Counted from the stretch's first letter, positions 19,247-28,999 are shown. The stretch is DNA of 64,000 bases from Rhodopirellula baltica (GCA_002901265.1 PPHI01000001.1:248001-312000), one strand, 5' to 3'. Made by a program: numbers and translations. Notes: generated from the sequence alone by a model not told the origin.

Positions 19247-20953
19247 CTAAAGTGTTCCAGGCATGCGGTCGTAGACAACGCTCTTGAAATACAGCAATCG
19301 CTCGGCATTTTCGCCCGCGATAAACAGGCTGCTCGCGATGGCCAACACACCGCCGCCTGCGATCGGGCTGGCGATTGCAACCAGCGCGCCGAGGGCAGTA
19401 GCGACAATCGCGGCAGTCATCAAGCCGATTCGCGCTTGCAATAGACCGCTCATGTGATTGCGTATCAGGCGAGCACTTCGGCGATCGTAAGAATCATCGC
19501 TGTCCGATTCAGAGAAATACGTTGATCGTTCCACACCGAATTTCGTTATCAGCAACCCGATCGCAACGAGTGACAATGCGAATGCCGTCCAGCGAAAATC
19601 GAATACGCCGAATACCGCTGCGGTGATCAGTGGACCGCCTGCCAAGCCGGTTCCAAAGAATCGTGGCAAGGTACGTTCCTGTCGCCAGAGTTGTCGTTTC
19701 GTTGCGATATAAATCATCGCACTGCAGTACAACCCCAACGCGCCTAGCGGCAACGACGCCAGCAGGACAACGCGGCCCAGCCAACTGGGGATCAATTCGA
19801 TCGGGATCCAGGCTTGCGCGAATTCGGGGATCCAATCCCAAACCAGCGGCAACGCCAACAGTCCGATGCCGGCTGCGACCGCGCCCATGAATTTTCCGAG
19901 CACGACCGCTTCGCGACTCAGCCAGCTTGTGCGCAGCCCTAGAAAGACTCGCCACATTCGTAGCGGTTGTCCCAAGTGCAGTGGCGCGATTCCCAAGCCA
20001 AGATTCGCAATCGCAAAGGCCACCAGAGCCGTCGTCAGTGTTACTTTCGCGGAGACCGGTTGGCCAAAGACCAACAACACACCTGCAACAATTGCTTCGG
20101 CCAACAAAACACCGACCGCAATTTGCGTCATCACCAGCATGATTGCCAGCGGCCAGTGGCTCTCGGCAACTTCGTCTACGTTTTTATCTTGAGGCTGCGC
20201 GTGACTCGAATGGATCGACCGCGATGAAACGAAACGTGTCGTCGGTTGTGTAATCGAAGACGGCGGCGCCGAAGGGACAACGGCGTCAGAGTGGTAGAGT
20301 TCTGAACCGACGGGGACGACCGAAATTCGAATGGCTTCGTTGGGGCATGATTGCACACACGCCGGTGCTTCGCCGACACTCAAGCGTTGATGGCACATGT
20401 CGCATTTGCGGACGATCCCTAAACGGTCGCTATAGCGGGGCACCTCGTAAGGACACATCATCGTGCAATACTTACAACCGATGCATTGGTCGTCGAGGTG
20501 TCGGACGATTCCCGTGATCGGATCTTTGTCATAGGCCTTGACCGGACAACCGTTCAAGCATCCGGGGTCTTCGCAGTGATGGCATGCGGTGGTGACGTGC
20601 TGAATCGCGGCGGGCGATTCGGCTGATTCGTCGCCGATGATCAATGTGCCGACACGACGCCACGATTCATCTTCTTCAAGACCGTTAAGCGAGTGGCAGG
20701 CAACGACGCACGCTTTGCAACCGCTGCATGCATCCAAGTCGACTTCGAATGCGAATTGGTAGCCTGGCTTGGGAGCCGAAGCCGGAATGAGATTGCGGTA
20801 GTACTTTTCCTGAGCAGGCGTCGAAGCATCTTGTGAGTGATGCCACTCACTGAATGATTCGACCGCCGTTAGCTCTTGCTGTTCGGCCAGCAGTTGTCCC
20901 AGGAAATCAGGTTGACGATTCACAACAGGAAGTGCTGTCGCCATCGCGTTCAC
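19247..20953 (-). CDS. DmsB-DmsC fusion: Fe-S electron-transfer and membrane anchor subunit
   Basis: This 568-residue fusion has two parts. Residues about 65-215 are a DmsB/NrfC-type ferredoxin domain with four Cys clusters: C-S-G-C-K-A-C-V-V-A-C, C-H-H-C-E-D-P-G-C-L-N-G-C, C-I-G-C-K-Y-C-T-M-M-C and C-D-M-C-H, closing with C-V-Q-S-C-P. Residues about 265-560 are a DmsC-like anchor with about eight membrane helices. A linker of about 40 polar residues joins them. In DMSO-reductase-type complexes these subunits pass quinol electrons to the molybdenum subunit. Here it is directly upstream of nasA (6 bases), suggesting that the assimilatory nitrate reductase is membrane-tethered and quinol-fed. 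Confidence 0.88.
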   Translation of the reverse strand: MNAMATALPVVNRQPDFLGQLLAEQQELTAVESFSEWHHSQDASTPAQEKYYRNLIPASAPKPGYQFAFEVDLDACSGCKACVVACHSLNGLEEDESWRRVGTLIIGDESAESPAAIQHVTTACHHCEDPGCLNGCPVKAYDKDPITGIVRHLDDQCIGCKYCTMMCPYEVPRYSDRLGIVRKCDMCHQRLSVGEAPACVQSCPNEAIRISVVPVGSELYHSDAVVPSAPPSSITQPTTRFVSSRSIHSSHAQPQDKNVDEVAESHWPLAIMLVMTQIAVGVLLAEAIVAGVLLVFGQPVSAKVTLTTALVAFAIANLGLGIAPLHLGQPLRMWRVFLGLRTSWLSREAVVLGKFMGAVAAGIGLLALPLVWDWIPEFAQAWIPIELIPSWLGRVVLLASLPLGALGLYCSAMIYIATKRQLWRQERTLPRFFGTGLAGGPLITAAVFGVFDFRWTAFALSLVAIGLLITKFGVERSTYFSESDSDDSYDRRSARLIRNHMSGLLQARIGLMTAAIVATALGALVAIASPIAGGGVLAIASSLFIAGENAERLLYFKSVVYDRMPGTL

Positions 20954-20962
20954 CTCCGGCGT

Positions 20963-21820
20963 TTAAAGCAACATGATGAGAACATTGGTTACACGGCCGT
21001 CTTCGAAGAACGGCATCGCGAAGGCGCGGCCTTCAAAATGGCAGTCTTCACCGCGACCAAACGAAATCAACGCAGGGTCATCGCTAATCACCGCGGCCGA
21101 CGATTCGGCTGCGAATCCGGGCAACGATCCATGGCATGTGACCTTGCTTTCGAGTGGCAATTGCAGGGACTCGTCCAAGTCTTGATAGGCGGCTGATTCC
21201 AGCAAGAAATCATCGCCAGCACACCGCCAGACTTCGAAGCCTTTTCCGAGCGGCGCGACACTGGAACTGATCAACAGAACCGATGCCAAAAAGTCGTCGC
21301 CCATGACCGGAATTCCGATCGCCACTTGCAGTGACTCGGCCGAAGCACCTGCCGCACGCAAAAATCCCGAATGCGAGGGCAGCTTGTCGTGAATGACAAA
21401 ACTGGCGTTCCGCCAAACCTGCCCTGGCAATCCGGAGCCTTTCTCAAATCGCACAAACGAGCTGACGTTCTGAAAACGTTCGAGCGCGCCAAAGTAGCCT
21501 TTGGTCATGTTGAGTTCGTCGTACTCACCGATCGGTTGCCAGACTTCCATCACGCCGCAGTGACTTTCGTCACCAGAGCCGACGAAGCATACGATCGAAA
21601 GGATTTCCCCTTCGCGATAGATTGGTACAGACATCACGACGACATCGGTTTCGTCATCGCTTGCGCTAACGATCGCGGGCAAACCGGTGTAACGTGTCTC
21701 GCCCACCGCTCGCTGCACCGCGGGGTAAGGACTGGAAACAATAAACTCGCCGCCGACCTGATCGACAACCAAGACATCGACCAGAAAAGAGGCTTGGGGT
21801 TTAGCAACTGTGGCGTTCAT
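20963..21820 (-). CDS. GAF-domain protein of the nitrate locus
   Basis: This 285-residue soluble protein appears to hold a GAF domain at about residues 90-200 (G-V-M-E-V-W-Q-P, F-E-K-G-S-G-L-P-G-Q-V-W, then I-G-I-P-V). Shorter regions on both sides resemble partial GAF folds (V-V-M-S-V-P-I-Y-R-E-G-E near 65, A-F-A-M-P-F-F-E-D-G-R near the end). Its start overlaps the nrtD stop by one base (TAATG), so translation is probably coupled. There is no output domain. GAF domains bind small ligands, so it may sense a metabolite such as nitrate or 2-oxoglutarate and modulate transport or reduction. That role is inference. Confidence 0.75.
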   Translation of the reverse strand: MNATVAKPQASFLVDVLVVDQVGGEFIVSSPYPAVQRAVGETRYTGLPAIVSASDDETDVVVMSVPIYREGEILSIVCFVGSGDESHCGVMEVWQPIGEYDELNMTKGYFGALERFQNVSSFVRFEKGSGLPGQVWRNASFVIHDKLPSHSGFLRAAGASAESLQVAIGIPVMGDDFLASVLLISSSVAPLGKGFEVWRCAGDDFLLESAAYQDLDESLQLPLESKVTCHGSLPGFAAESSAAVISDDPALISFGRGEDCHFEGRAFAMPFFEDGRVTNVLIMLL

Positions 21821-22668
21821 TAAACTGCAGCCTCGGCTTCCACTTCGGCACGCTTTTTCGCTTCCAGCTTTTCGGCGTCCGCTTTCAGTTTCTTGTGATC
21901 TTGTTCTTCCAGGAACTGGATCATGTCACCACGCAAGTCGTAGTAATCAGGGTGGTCGAGCACTTCGGCACGAACACGCGGGCGTTCGAACGGCATTTCG
22001 AAGATCCTGCCCACCCGTGCCTGTGGTCCGTTGGTCATCATCACCACACGGTCGCTCATAAAGAGTGCTTCGTCGACGTCGTGCGTAATCATCATCGTGG
22101 TGACTTTGTCACGCACCAGAATCTCCAGCAAGATTTCTTGCAGTTCCATTCGGGTCAGGGAATCCAGCATTCCGAACGGTTCATCCAGCAACAGCATCTT
22201 GGGCTTGAGCGCAAACGCACGGGCGATCCCAACGCGTTGTTGCATCCCTTGGCTGAGTGCGCTGGCGCGAGTGTTCAGGCTGTTTCCAAGCCCGACCAAG
22301 GTCAGGTAGTACGCTGCGATATCGTGGCGCTGTGCTTTGGTGCCGTGCGGGTAGACCTGATTGACGCCAAGCAAGACGTTCTCGATCGCCGTCATCCACG
22401 GCATCAAGCAAGGCGATTGGAATACGACACCTCGGTCCGGCCCCGGACCGTCGATTTCATGATTGGCAACGACGACGCCACCATGGGTGATCGGGTTTAG
22501 GCCCGCCACCATGGTCAACACGGTGCTCTTGCCACAACCGCTGTGGCCCAACAGGCAAACGTATTCGCCTTTGGCCATGTTCAAATTGAAATCTTCGACG
22601 ATGATCGCCGGACCGTTGGGCGTGTCATAGGTTTTGCCCAAGCGGTACATTTCGACATATCCAGCCAT
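21820..22668 (-). CDS. nrtD: Nitrate ABC transporter ATP-binding protein
   Basis: This 282-residue ATPase has Walker [10 protein letters not shown], the signature [10 protein letters not shown], Walker B M-L-L-L-D-E-P and the switch His in I-T-H-D-V-D-E-A. Phrases such as [10 protein letters not shown] and F-Q-S-P-C-L-M-P-W are typical of NrtC/NrtD and SsuB relatives. The C-terminus has a charged tail rich in K, E and A. It is co-transcribed with nrtC and nrtB, and together two different ATPases drive nitrate (and possibly nitrite) uptake. Confidence 0.9.
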   Translation of the reverse strand: MAGYVEMYRLGKTYDTPNGPAIIVEDFNLNMAKGEYVCLLGHSGCGKSTVLTMVAGLNPITHGGVVVANHEIDGPGPDRGVVFQSPCLMPWMTAIENVLLGVNQVYPHGTKAQRHDIAAYYLTLVGLGNSLNTRASALSQGMQQRVGIARAFALKPKMLLLDEPFGMLDSLTRMELQEILLEILVRDKVTTMMITHDVDEALFMSDRVVMMTNGPQARVGRIFEMPFERPRVRAEVLDHPDYYDLRGDMIQFLEEQDHKKLKADAEKLEAKKRAEVEAEAAV

Positions 22669-22692
22669 TTGATGCCGCCCATCAGAAGTGGT

Positions 22693-23637
22693 TTAGATTG
22701 TGGAGTTCAAAATCGCCTTCCGTGGCAACGCCAAACTCCGTGGTTGAAGGTCCGGTAGTTCAACCGGACGTTGTTCGGAGGCCAACGCTTGGTCTTCGCG
22801 CGATTTCTGACGAACGGCCACCAGGTAATTGGTGATCGCGTTGCGAAGACCTTTGAAGGTCTCGTTGTGGTTCAGTTCGGTTTTGCTGCGCGGACGGTCA
22901 AGTTCGACCGTGAACGCTGGCCCGAGTGACGCTTTGGGGCCGGGGTTCAGCGGCACGATGCGATCGGCCAACAAAATCGCTTCATCGACGTCGTTGGTGA
23001 TCAACAAGCACGTCTGACGCTCCTCTTCCCAAATCTTCAAAATCTCGTCTTGCAGCGTCGCACGGGTGAGTGCGTCGAGCGCCGACAAAGGTTCGTCCAG
23101 CAACAACACTTTCGGTTTCATCGCCAGTGTTCTGGCCAGCGAAACACGTTGCCGCATCCCGCCGGACAATTCGTGGGGTCGACGGTGCACCGCGTGTGAC
23201 AAGCCCACCATCTCGATGAACTTGTCGGTGTGTTCGCGTCGTTGTGCTTTGGACCAATGACGAAAGACACGGTCGACCGACAACGCGACATTGCCGCGCA
23301 CCGTCAGCCAAGGCAACAACGAATAGTTTTGGAAAACGATCCCACGTTCCTGGCTCGGTTCGGTGATGACTTTGTTTTCCATCACGATCTCGCCGCTATC
23401 CGGTGTTTCCAGCCCGGCGAGCAACTTGGTCAACGTCGTTTTGCCGCTGCCAGAGAACCCAACGACCGCAAGAAACTCGCCTTGGCGAAGATTCAAATTG
23501 ATATTGGTCAGGACCTCGTTTCGCGTCACGCCACTGCCGTAGCCTTTGCAAACGTTTCGCATCGCAATCAGCGGCTCGGGAGCCACCGGACGTGCGACCG
23601 ATTTCGGCCGCGCTCGATCGAGAACAACAGTACTCAT
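22693..23637 (-). CDS. nrtC: Nitrate ABC transporter ATP-binding protein
   Basis: This 314-residue ATPase has Walker [10 protein letters not shown], the signature L-S-G-G-M-R-Q-R-V and Walker B V-L-L-L-D-E-P. The switch-His position reads I-T-N-D-V-D-E-A, with Asn replacing the usual His, so its ATPase activity may be weak or depend on the NrtD partner. It lacks the long C-terminal NrtA-like regulatory domain of cyanobacterial NrtC. It has instead a basic N-terminal extension of about 20 residues and a tail of about 40 residues. It lies between nrtB and nrtD. Confidence 0.88.
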   Translation of the reverse strand: MSTVVLDRARPKSVARPVAPEPLIAMRNVCKGYGSGVTRNEVLTNINLNLRQGEFLAVVGFSGSGKTTLTKLLAGLETPDSGEIVMENKVITEPSQERGIVFQNYSLLPWLTVRGNVALSVDRVFRHWSKAQRREHTDKFIEMVGLSHAVHRRPHELSGGMRQRVSLARTLAMKPKVLLLDEPLSALDALTRATLQDEILKIWEEERQTCLLITNDVDEAILLADRIVPLNPGPKASLGPAFTVELDRPRSKTELNHNETFKGLRNAITNYLVAVRQKSREDQALASEQRPVELPDLQPRSLALPRKAILNSTI

Positions 23638-23671
23638 CGTATTACTCGCTTTGTAGTTGGACTCGCTGCGA

Positions 23672-24787
23672 TCACGCGGCTTGTGGGTTGCCGAAGCTGA
23701 CCAGGTTTCGCAAGAAGATCATGACACGGTCGAGCAATAACCCGATGACCCCGATGATGATCACGCTAAAGGCGATTCGGGCGTACGTTTGGCTGCTACC
23801 ATTTTGGAACTCATCCCAAACGAATTTTCCAAGACCCGGATTCTGGGCCAGCATGTCTGCCGCAATCAGTACCATCCAGCCAACACCCAAGCTGATACGC
23901 AATCCTGCGAACATCAGCGGCAAGCTGGCGGGAAGAATGATCTTGAACAACTGTTGGCTCCACGAAAGCTTGAGCACCCGCGCGACATTCATGTAATCTT
24001 TGTCGACGCTCGCAACTCCCAAGGTTGTGTTCACCAAGGTCGGCCACAGTGAACACAATGAAACGGTGACCGCGGAGATCAAGAACGCTTTTTCAAACAG
24101 CGTTTCACCGGGCTTGGAACCCGAGTATGCCCAAACGATGACTAGAAACGCCAAGGGCAACCAAGCCAATGGGCTGACCGGTTTAAAGATTTGGATGAAT
24201 GGTGTTAACGCCGCGTTGCACCACGGACTCATGCCGCAGAGGACACCGACAGGAACTGCGATCAGCGTCGCGATCACAAATCCCACAAAGACGGTTTTCA
24301 AACTGGTAAAGATCTGATCGACAAACGTCGGCGCACTGGTGGGTTTGTAATTCGCCGCTTGCACGGCTTTCTTTTTGAGCACCAATGCGTTGGCAAGCAA
24401 GGTCTCTTTTCGTTCGCCGCTGGCCGCCTCGGCCTTGGCGGTCAGCTTGTTTGCCTTGGCCAGGAACATCACGGCTTCGGCGATTTTTTCCTGCTTTTGT
24501 TCGCGGTCTGCTGCTCGCTGCGCGGTATGCATTGCAAACAGTTCTTTGCCCGCCTTCCAGGTGTCACTGGGGCTGGGCAATTGCATACTGTCAGTCACAA
24601 CCGTTTTTGATGCGGCATGCCATAGAAACAAGAACATCGCAATTGCGGCGATCGGCAATAGGATGAACTTGCTGATACTTTTGAATTGCTCTTTAACGTC
24701 TTCGCCAGCTGCCAAGCGGATGAACGGCTCCAGTAGTGGGAGCCCGGCAACATTGCAAAACTTGAGCGCGTTTCCTCGCCAATTCAT
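23672..24787 (-). CDS. nrtB: Nitrate ABC transporter permease
   Basis: This 371-residue inner-membrane permease has a first hydrophobic helix at about residues 41-57 and a BPD-transport core from about 158 onward, with the ATPase-contact loop around [10 protein letters not shown] and [10 protein letters not shown]. Between them, residues about 88-147 are a charged, Ala/Lys/Glu-rich segment that looks like a helical hairpin or coiled coil. Typical NrtB/SsuC permeases of about 260-280 residues lack it. It follows nrtA after a 292-base gap that carries hairpins. Confidence 0.9.
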   Translation of the reverse strand: MNWRGNALKFCNVAGLPLLEPFIRLAAGEDVKEQFKSISKFILLPIAAIAMFLFLWHAASKTVVTDSMQLPSPSDTWKAGKELFAMHTAQRAADREQKQEKIAEAVMFLAKANKLTAKAEAASGERKETLLANALVLKKKAVQAANYKPTSAPTFVDQIFTSLKTVFVGFVIATLIAVPVGVLCGMSPWCNAALTPFIQIFKPVSPLAWLPLAFLVIVWAYSGSKPGETLFEKAFLISAVTVSLCSLWPTLVNTTLGVASVDKDYMNVARVLKLSWSQQLFKIILPASLPLMFAGLRISLGVGWMVLIAADMLAQNPGLGKFVWDEFQNGSSQTYARIAFSVIIIGVIGLLLDRVMIFLRNLVSFGNPQAA

Positions 24788-24900
24788 GGTCAGTCAGTGG
24801 TGGATAGAGTTCGGGAAGCAGATGGATTCGCCAAGTCGGGCGTGCAGCCGTGCAGAGCGTTAAACTGGCACTCAGTGACATCGCGGCAACGAAACGCCTT

Positions 24901-24991
24901 AAAGCAAGCCGCATTGGCTTGCTTTGGTCAGTATGTAAACGGGATCCACGGCCGGGCCGGACGTTAGGCACCGGACCCAAACGTCCGGCCC
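24901..24991. terminator. Two hairpins between nrtA and nrtB (probable attenuating terminators)
   Basis: The 292-base gap holds two strong inverted repeats. AAAGCAAGCC at 24901-24910 pairs with GGCTTGCTTT at 24916-24925 (10 bp, 5-base loop). GGGCCGGACGTT at 24954-24965 pairs with AACGTCCGGCCC at 24980-24991 (12 bp, 14-base loop). Placed just after nrtA, they could cut read-through so that the binding protein is made in excess over NrtBCD, which is common in ABC operons. No separate promoter for nrtB is obvious. Confidence 0.6.
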
Positions 24992-25079
24992 GTACTGGCC
25001 GCTTCCCGATCACACGGGCGGTGAGGCGGCCACCGCCGAGTGAACGACTGTTGTTGCTTTCGAGCAGTGCCGAAAGCGA

Positions 25080-26546
25080 TTACTGTTTAGCCAAGGATTC
25101 GGGATCCTTGTTTCCGATTTCGAAGCTGTTGATGTATCCGATCGGATCTTTGGCGTCGTACGAATTTCCGTCGATAAAGTCGGTCGTGGCTTCGCGATAG
25201 CCGTCGTAATCCGGTGCGGGGAAATCGTTCGGAGACGCTTTGCCTTCGGAGATCAACATGTCAGCCGCCTTGCGATAGATTGCTGGCTGATAGATGTCTT
25301 TTGCCTTCTCTGCGTACCAGCTTGCCGGTTTACCTTCGGTGATCTGGCCCCATCGTCGCATTTGAGTGAGAAACCAAACGCAATCGCTGTAGTGCGGGTA
25401 GCTCGCGTTGTGCTTGAAGAACACGTTGAAGTCGGGCATGGGACGCACATCCGATTCCTGGAACACAAACGTGCCCGTCATGCTGTTGTCGATGACGTCT
25501 TCGTCGGCACCGACATAGTCCTTGTTTGAAAGCAGCTTTGCCGCTTCTTGGCGATTGACCAAGTTGCCATCAGCATCGGTTTCGTCCAACCACTTGCCGG
25601 CGCGAATCAGTGCCTTGACAATCGCGACGTGCGTATTGGGATTGGCGTCGTTCCATGCTTTCGACACGCCAAAAACTTTCTCGGGGTTGTTTTTCCAGAT
25701 GTCGTAGTTGGTCGTGACGGGGACGCCGATGCCTTTGACGACTGCTTGCTGATTCCAGGGTTCGCCGACGCAGTACCCCAGAATCGTGCCGGCTTCCAGA
25801 GTCGCTGGCATCTGCGGTGGTGGTGTTACCGACAGCAACACGTCGGCATCAATCGTGCCCTGGATGTTCTCTTCGGAGTACATGCCTGGGTGAATGCCCG
25901 AGGCCGCAAGCCAATAGCGAATTTCGTAATTGTGCGTACTAACTGGGAATACCATCCCCATGTTGAAGTCTTTGCCTTCTTGGTTGTACGCCTCGACGAT
26001 TGGCTTGAGTGAGTCAGCCGTGATCGGATGCTTTGGCGTCGGCGAATTCAACGCGGGATCGTTCTCTTGCATCTTCGACCAGATCTCGTTGCTGACCGTG
26101 ATGCCATTTCCGTTGTAGTCCAAGCTATATGCGGTGATGATGTGTGCCTGAGTACCGAATCCGATGGTGGCTCCGATTGGCTGGCCTGCCAACATGTGAG
26201 CACCGTCGAGTTGGCCGTCAATCACACGGTCCAGCAAGACCTTCCAGTTCGACTGTGCTTCAATCTCGACATTCAAACCTTCGTCAGAGAAGAAACCTTT
26301 TTCTTTTGCAATCACTAACGGAGCGCAGTCGGTCAGCTTGATGAAGCCAAACTTCAAGTTGGGCTTTTCCACATCAAGCATTTCCATCACGACATCGTCT
26401 TCGCTATCAGCGGCGATATCGGTGTCGGAAACTTCGATCTTAGCCGCAGCCTTCTCGAGATCCTCGAGGGTGATTTCTGAACTAGAACAACCGGTGAAAA
26501 GTGCTGCCAATGCGACCAGTGACAACTTGGAAATAAAACGTCGCAA
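25080..26546 (-). CDS. nrtA: Nitrate ABC transporter substrate-binding lipoprotein
   Basis: This 488-residue periplasmic binding protein of the NrtA/CmpA group begins with a lipoprotein signal (L-A-A-L-F-T-G-C, Cys at residue 20) and then a short acidic linker. Family features include [12 protein letters not shown] near residue 65, [10 protein letters not shown] near 115 and G-Y-C-V-G-E-P-W-N near 245. It should deliver nitrate or nitrite to NrtBCD. It is the first gene of the whole assimilation locus and has a sigma-54-like element about 150 bases upstream. Bicarbonate (CmpA) is an alternative ligand, but the context favours nitrate. Confidence 0.92.
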   Translation of the reverse strand: MRRFISKLSLVALAALFTGCSSSEITLEDLEKAAAKIEVSDTDIAADSEDDVVMEMLDVEKPNLKFGFIKLTDCAPLVIAKEKGFFSDEGLNVEIEAQSNWKVLLDRVIDGQLDGAHMLAGQPIGATIGFGTQAHIITAYSLDYNGNGITVSNEIWSKMQENDPALNSPTPKHPITADSLKPIVEAYNQEGKDFNMGMVFPVSTHNYEIRYWLAASGIHPGMYSEENIQGTIDADVLLSVTPPPQMPATLEAGTILGYCVGEPWNQQAVVKGIGVPVTTNYDIWKNNPEKVFGVSKAWNDANPNTHVAIVKALIRAGKWLDETDADGNLVNRQEAAKLLSNKDYVGADEDVIDNSMTGTFVFQESDVRPMPDFNVFFKHNASYPHYSDCVWFLTQMRRWGQITEGKPASWYAEKAKDIYQPAIYRKAADMLISEGKASPNDFPAPDYDGYREATTDFIDGNSYDAKDPIGYINSFEIGNKDPESLAKQ

Positions 26547-26689
26547 CTTAGGTGCTCCCGGGGAGGTGGAACGAACAAGTTTTGAAAGGAATAGAGAAAG
26601 CCCTGGATCGATACCGCCTCGACCGAATCATTCGGACCTTGCTGATGTGCAATGATCAGCGGTGAGACGCCGATGCACAGAGACACCAA

Positions 26690-26705
26690 TGCACAGTGCG
26701 TGCCG
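26690..26705 (-). promoter_or_regulatory. Sigma-54-like promoter upstream of nrtA
   Basis: Read on the minus strand the sequence is CGGCACG-CACT-GTGCA. Against TGGCACG-N4-TTGCA it keeps the invariant GG (-24) and GC (-12) with exact spacing and mismatches at two positions. A transcript would start near 26680, giving an untranslated leader of about 130 bases. The match is by eye; the presence of an rpoN gene is assumed, not seen. Confidence 0.45.
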
Positions 26706-26821
26706 GTGTTCGCATTCGTGAACGTTTTGCTTAAATGCGAACCACCATGGCTCCGTTAACAGGGCTTTAGTGGAGATGTGGCTTCCCTAATGGGCCTTTA
26801 AAAGTGTCGACGATTTTGGGG

Positions 26822-26857
26822 AATGCATGCCGTGCAGGCATCAGGGCAGCGCTGCTG
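26822..26857. promoter_or_regulatory. GC-rich dyads upstream of nrtA (possible activator site)
   Basis: This stretch holds ATGCC-GTGCA-GGCAT and, next to it, GGCAGC-GCT-GCTGCC, two adjacent inverted repeats. It includes CGTGCAGGCA (26831-26840), which recurs at 34598-34607 upstream of the redox cluster. It lies about 130 bp upstream of the sigma-54-like element, a normal distance for an NtrC-type enhancer. The rest of the 26547-27323 gap shows no credible gene. Confidence 0.35.
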
Positions 26858-27323
26858 CCTAGCATCAGTGCAGGGGGGATCGCGTTACTACGAACGCCCT
26901 CTCACTACGTGGGAAATCATTTGCCGCAGTGACGGAATTAACGGGGCGGATCTCCGCACGCTCGGCTCGAAATTCCGATCCACTCGGTACAGGTAGGAGT
27001 GAATCACCTGAAAAACGCGTCTTGCGGCGGGTGGTGAAGGAGGGGGCGACGCGGAGGTTGGCTTGCGGAGGCAAAGTTTGACGTTTGAGAGGATCCTTCC
27101 AGACACGCCAAAAAGTTCGCACTTGCGATGCAGGAGGTCCGATATTCCCCACTATAAGCGTCGGTATCGCCGGGACCGACGCGGATGCCCCCACAGAATG
27201 CCAGCCTCATGTGTCGCTGGTGACCGAAGCCGCACCACGAGGTTGATTCAACACAAGTGTCGGTGGTGGAGGCAACGAACTCTTCAACAAAACTGTCGCA
27301 ATGAGGCGACATCACCCATTCCA

Positions 27324-27340
27324 TTAGGAAGGAGTCCTAA
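27324..27340 (+). promoter_or_regulatory. Hairpin presenting the porin ribosome binding site
   Basis: TTAGGA (27324-27329) and TCCTAA (27335-27340) form a 6-bp stem whose loop is AGGAG, the core of the Shine-Dalgarno sequence. The ATG follows four bases later at 27344. A loop-exposed ribosome site could favour initiation or be the target of a protein or small RNA. Confidence 0.45.
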
Positions 27341-27343
27341 GAG

Positions 27344-28999
27344 ATGCTTTCCACTAAAAAGGCACGCCGGCGCGCTCTCTCGCTCGCCCTACTTGCCGGT
27401 TTCGTTTCGACGCCAGCGTTTGCTGGGGAGCGATTCGGCCTTGAAGATACAGTCGTAACCGACGCCACCGGGAATCCGATCGGTGGTGTTCAGCTTGTTG
27501 CTGACGAAGCGGAAGCGCCCGTGGAATCAGCACAGCCCGTCGTTGATCCGGTTCCGATGCCAGAACCGATTCAGATCGACGAACCAGCTCCGATGCCCGA
27601 GTACGCGGCACCGGCACCAAGCTGCAGCTGCTGCACAACCGCTTGCTGCACCAAAGCAAAGAAGGAAGCGGCGACCGCAAAAATGAAAAGCGCCTACGCA
27701 GGTGTCTTTTACGCCAACGACTTCAGCTACTTGAACGATCCTTGCTACGACGGTCCCGCCTTCATTGGTGATTCGTTGAAGGGCATGCTCAATGGCAAGC
27801 TGGATGTCGGCGGCGAAGCTCGCGTGCGTTTTCATCATGAAAACAATCACCGTGGTCTTGGCCTGACTGGCAACGACGACAACTTCTTCTTGACCCGTTA
27901 CCGCATGTTTGCGAACTTGCGAGTCAACGAGTTCTTTCGCGTTTACGGTGAATACCTGTACGCGGATTCGGGCGGAGAAACTTTTTCGAATCGTCCGATC
28001 GAAGAAAACCGTGGCGAGATCCAGAACCTGTTCTTGGACACACGCTTGACCGAGGACCTGTCGGTTCGCATCGGTCGTCAAGAAATGTTGCTTGGCGATC
28101 AGCGACTGATCTCGCCACTGGATTGGGCTAACACCCGTCGTACTTTCCAAGGTGTTCGCGGAACGTACAAAGGTTGCGACTGGACGGTTGACGGGTTCTT
28201 CCTGAACCCAGTGAACCGTGTCGCGGCAACCGAAAGCAAGATCGACGATGCCAACGAAGATATCGATTTCTACGGCGTTTACTTGTCGAATCCCAACACT
28301 CGCTGGGGCGCGGTCGACTATTACTACTTGGGATTGTCGAACCAAGCGTTGAACTACGACTACCACACGATCGGCAGCCGCTGGTCCGGTAAAGTCGGCA
28401 AGAATTGGTTGTACTCCTACGAAGGCGGTACGCAGTTCGGAACCAACTCTCCTGGGTTTGGTGATCACAGCGCGAGCTTCTTCACCGGCGGTCTAGGACG
28501 TCAATTGGAGCTGTGCACCGCATGTGGACCTTGGAAGCCAACCTTCTGGGCATGGTATGACTATGCATCCGGCGGGAACGACTTCCCCGGGGCTCGTGGC
28601 GACGACAGCTTTGACCACATGTTCCCCTTGGCACACAAGTACCTCGGTTTGATGGACTTGTTCGGTCGTCGGAACATCCACGACTTGAACTTCCAGTTCA
28701 TCACGCCAATCCTTGGCAGCAAAGTGAACCTGTTGCTGTGGTACCACAACTTCTGGTTGGACGAATTGACCACGCCCTATGGCGTCACGCTGGCTCCTTA
28801 TAACTCGACCGCACCAGCGGCTGACAGCGAATTGGGCCAAGAGTTGGACATCGCATTCACGGCAACCATCAATCCACGCATGAATGTCTTGGTTGGTTAC
28901 TCGCACTTCAATGCCGGTGCTTACTACCATGACACTGCGGGTGTTGCTAGCCGAGCGGATGCAGACTTCTTCTACACTCAATGGCAGTGGCGATTCTAA
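27344..28999 (+). CDS. Outer-membrane porin, alginate-export-like beta-barrel
   Basis: This 551-residue protein has a Sec signal (A-L-S-L-A-L-L-A-G-F-V-S-T-P-A-F-A, cleaved about residue 28). Next comes a Pro/Glu-rich linker and a short Cys cluster (C-S-C-C-T-T-A-C-C) at about 89-97. Then a beta-rich region begins near residue 145 (L-D-V-G-G-E-A-R-V-R-F) and ends in W-Q-W-R-F, the aromatic terminus expected for an outer-membrane barrel. The barrel resembles the alginate-export domain group (pfam13372). It lies between the nitrate locus and the redox cluster and may be a general anion channel for them, but that is a guess. A strong terminator follows. Confidence 0.8.
   Translation: MLSTKKARRRALSLALLAGFVSTPAFAGERFGLEDTVVTDATGNPIGGVQLVADEAEAPVESAQPVVDPVPMPEPIQIDEPAPMPEYAAPAPSCSCCTTACCTKAKKEAATAKMKSAYAGVFYANDFSYLNDPCYDGPAFIGDSLKGMLNGKLDVGGEARVRFHHENNHRGLGLTGNDDNFFLTRYRMFANLRVNEFFRVYGEYLYADSGGETFSNRPIEENRGEIQNLFLDTRLTEDLSVRIGRQEMLLGDQRLISPLDWANTRRTFQGVRGTYKGCDWTVDGFFLNPVNRVAATESKIDDANEDIDFYGVYLSNPNTRWGAVDYYYLGLSNQALNYDYHTIGSRWSGKVGKNWLYSYEGGTQFGTNSPGFGDHSASFFTGGLGRQLELCTACGPWKPTFWAWYDYASGGNDFPGARGDDSFDHMFPLAHKYLGLMDLFGRRNIHDLNFQFITPILGSKVNLLLWYHNFWLDELTTPYGVTLAPYNSTAPAADSELGQELDIAFTATINPRMNVLVGYSHFNAGAYYHDTAGVASRADADFFYTQWQWRF

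Noticed and set aside
21895-22500. 201-codon open frame antisense to nrtD
   Set aside because: The minus strand carries intact ABC motifs here, so this is a codon-bias shadow.
26822-26857. ANTAR-type (NasR/NasT) dual-hairpin leader for nrtA
   Set aside because: The loops are three and five bases, not the six-base loops with A1 and G4 expected for ANTAR targets, and the hairpins lie upstream of the probable promoter.
26865-27194. 109-codon minus-strand open frame between nrtA and the porin
   Set aside because: Composition is unlike neighbouring proteins and no ribosome site or family is seen.
27527-28468. 313-codon open frame antisense to the porin
   Set aside because: It is the shadow of a strongly coding plus-strand frame with a signal peptide and barrel terminus.
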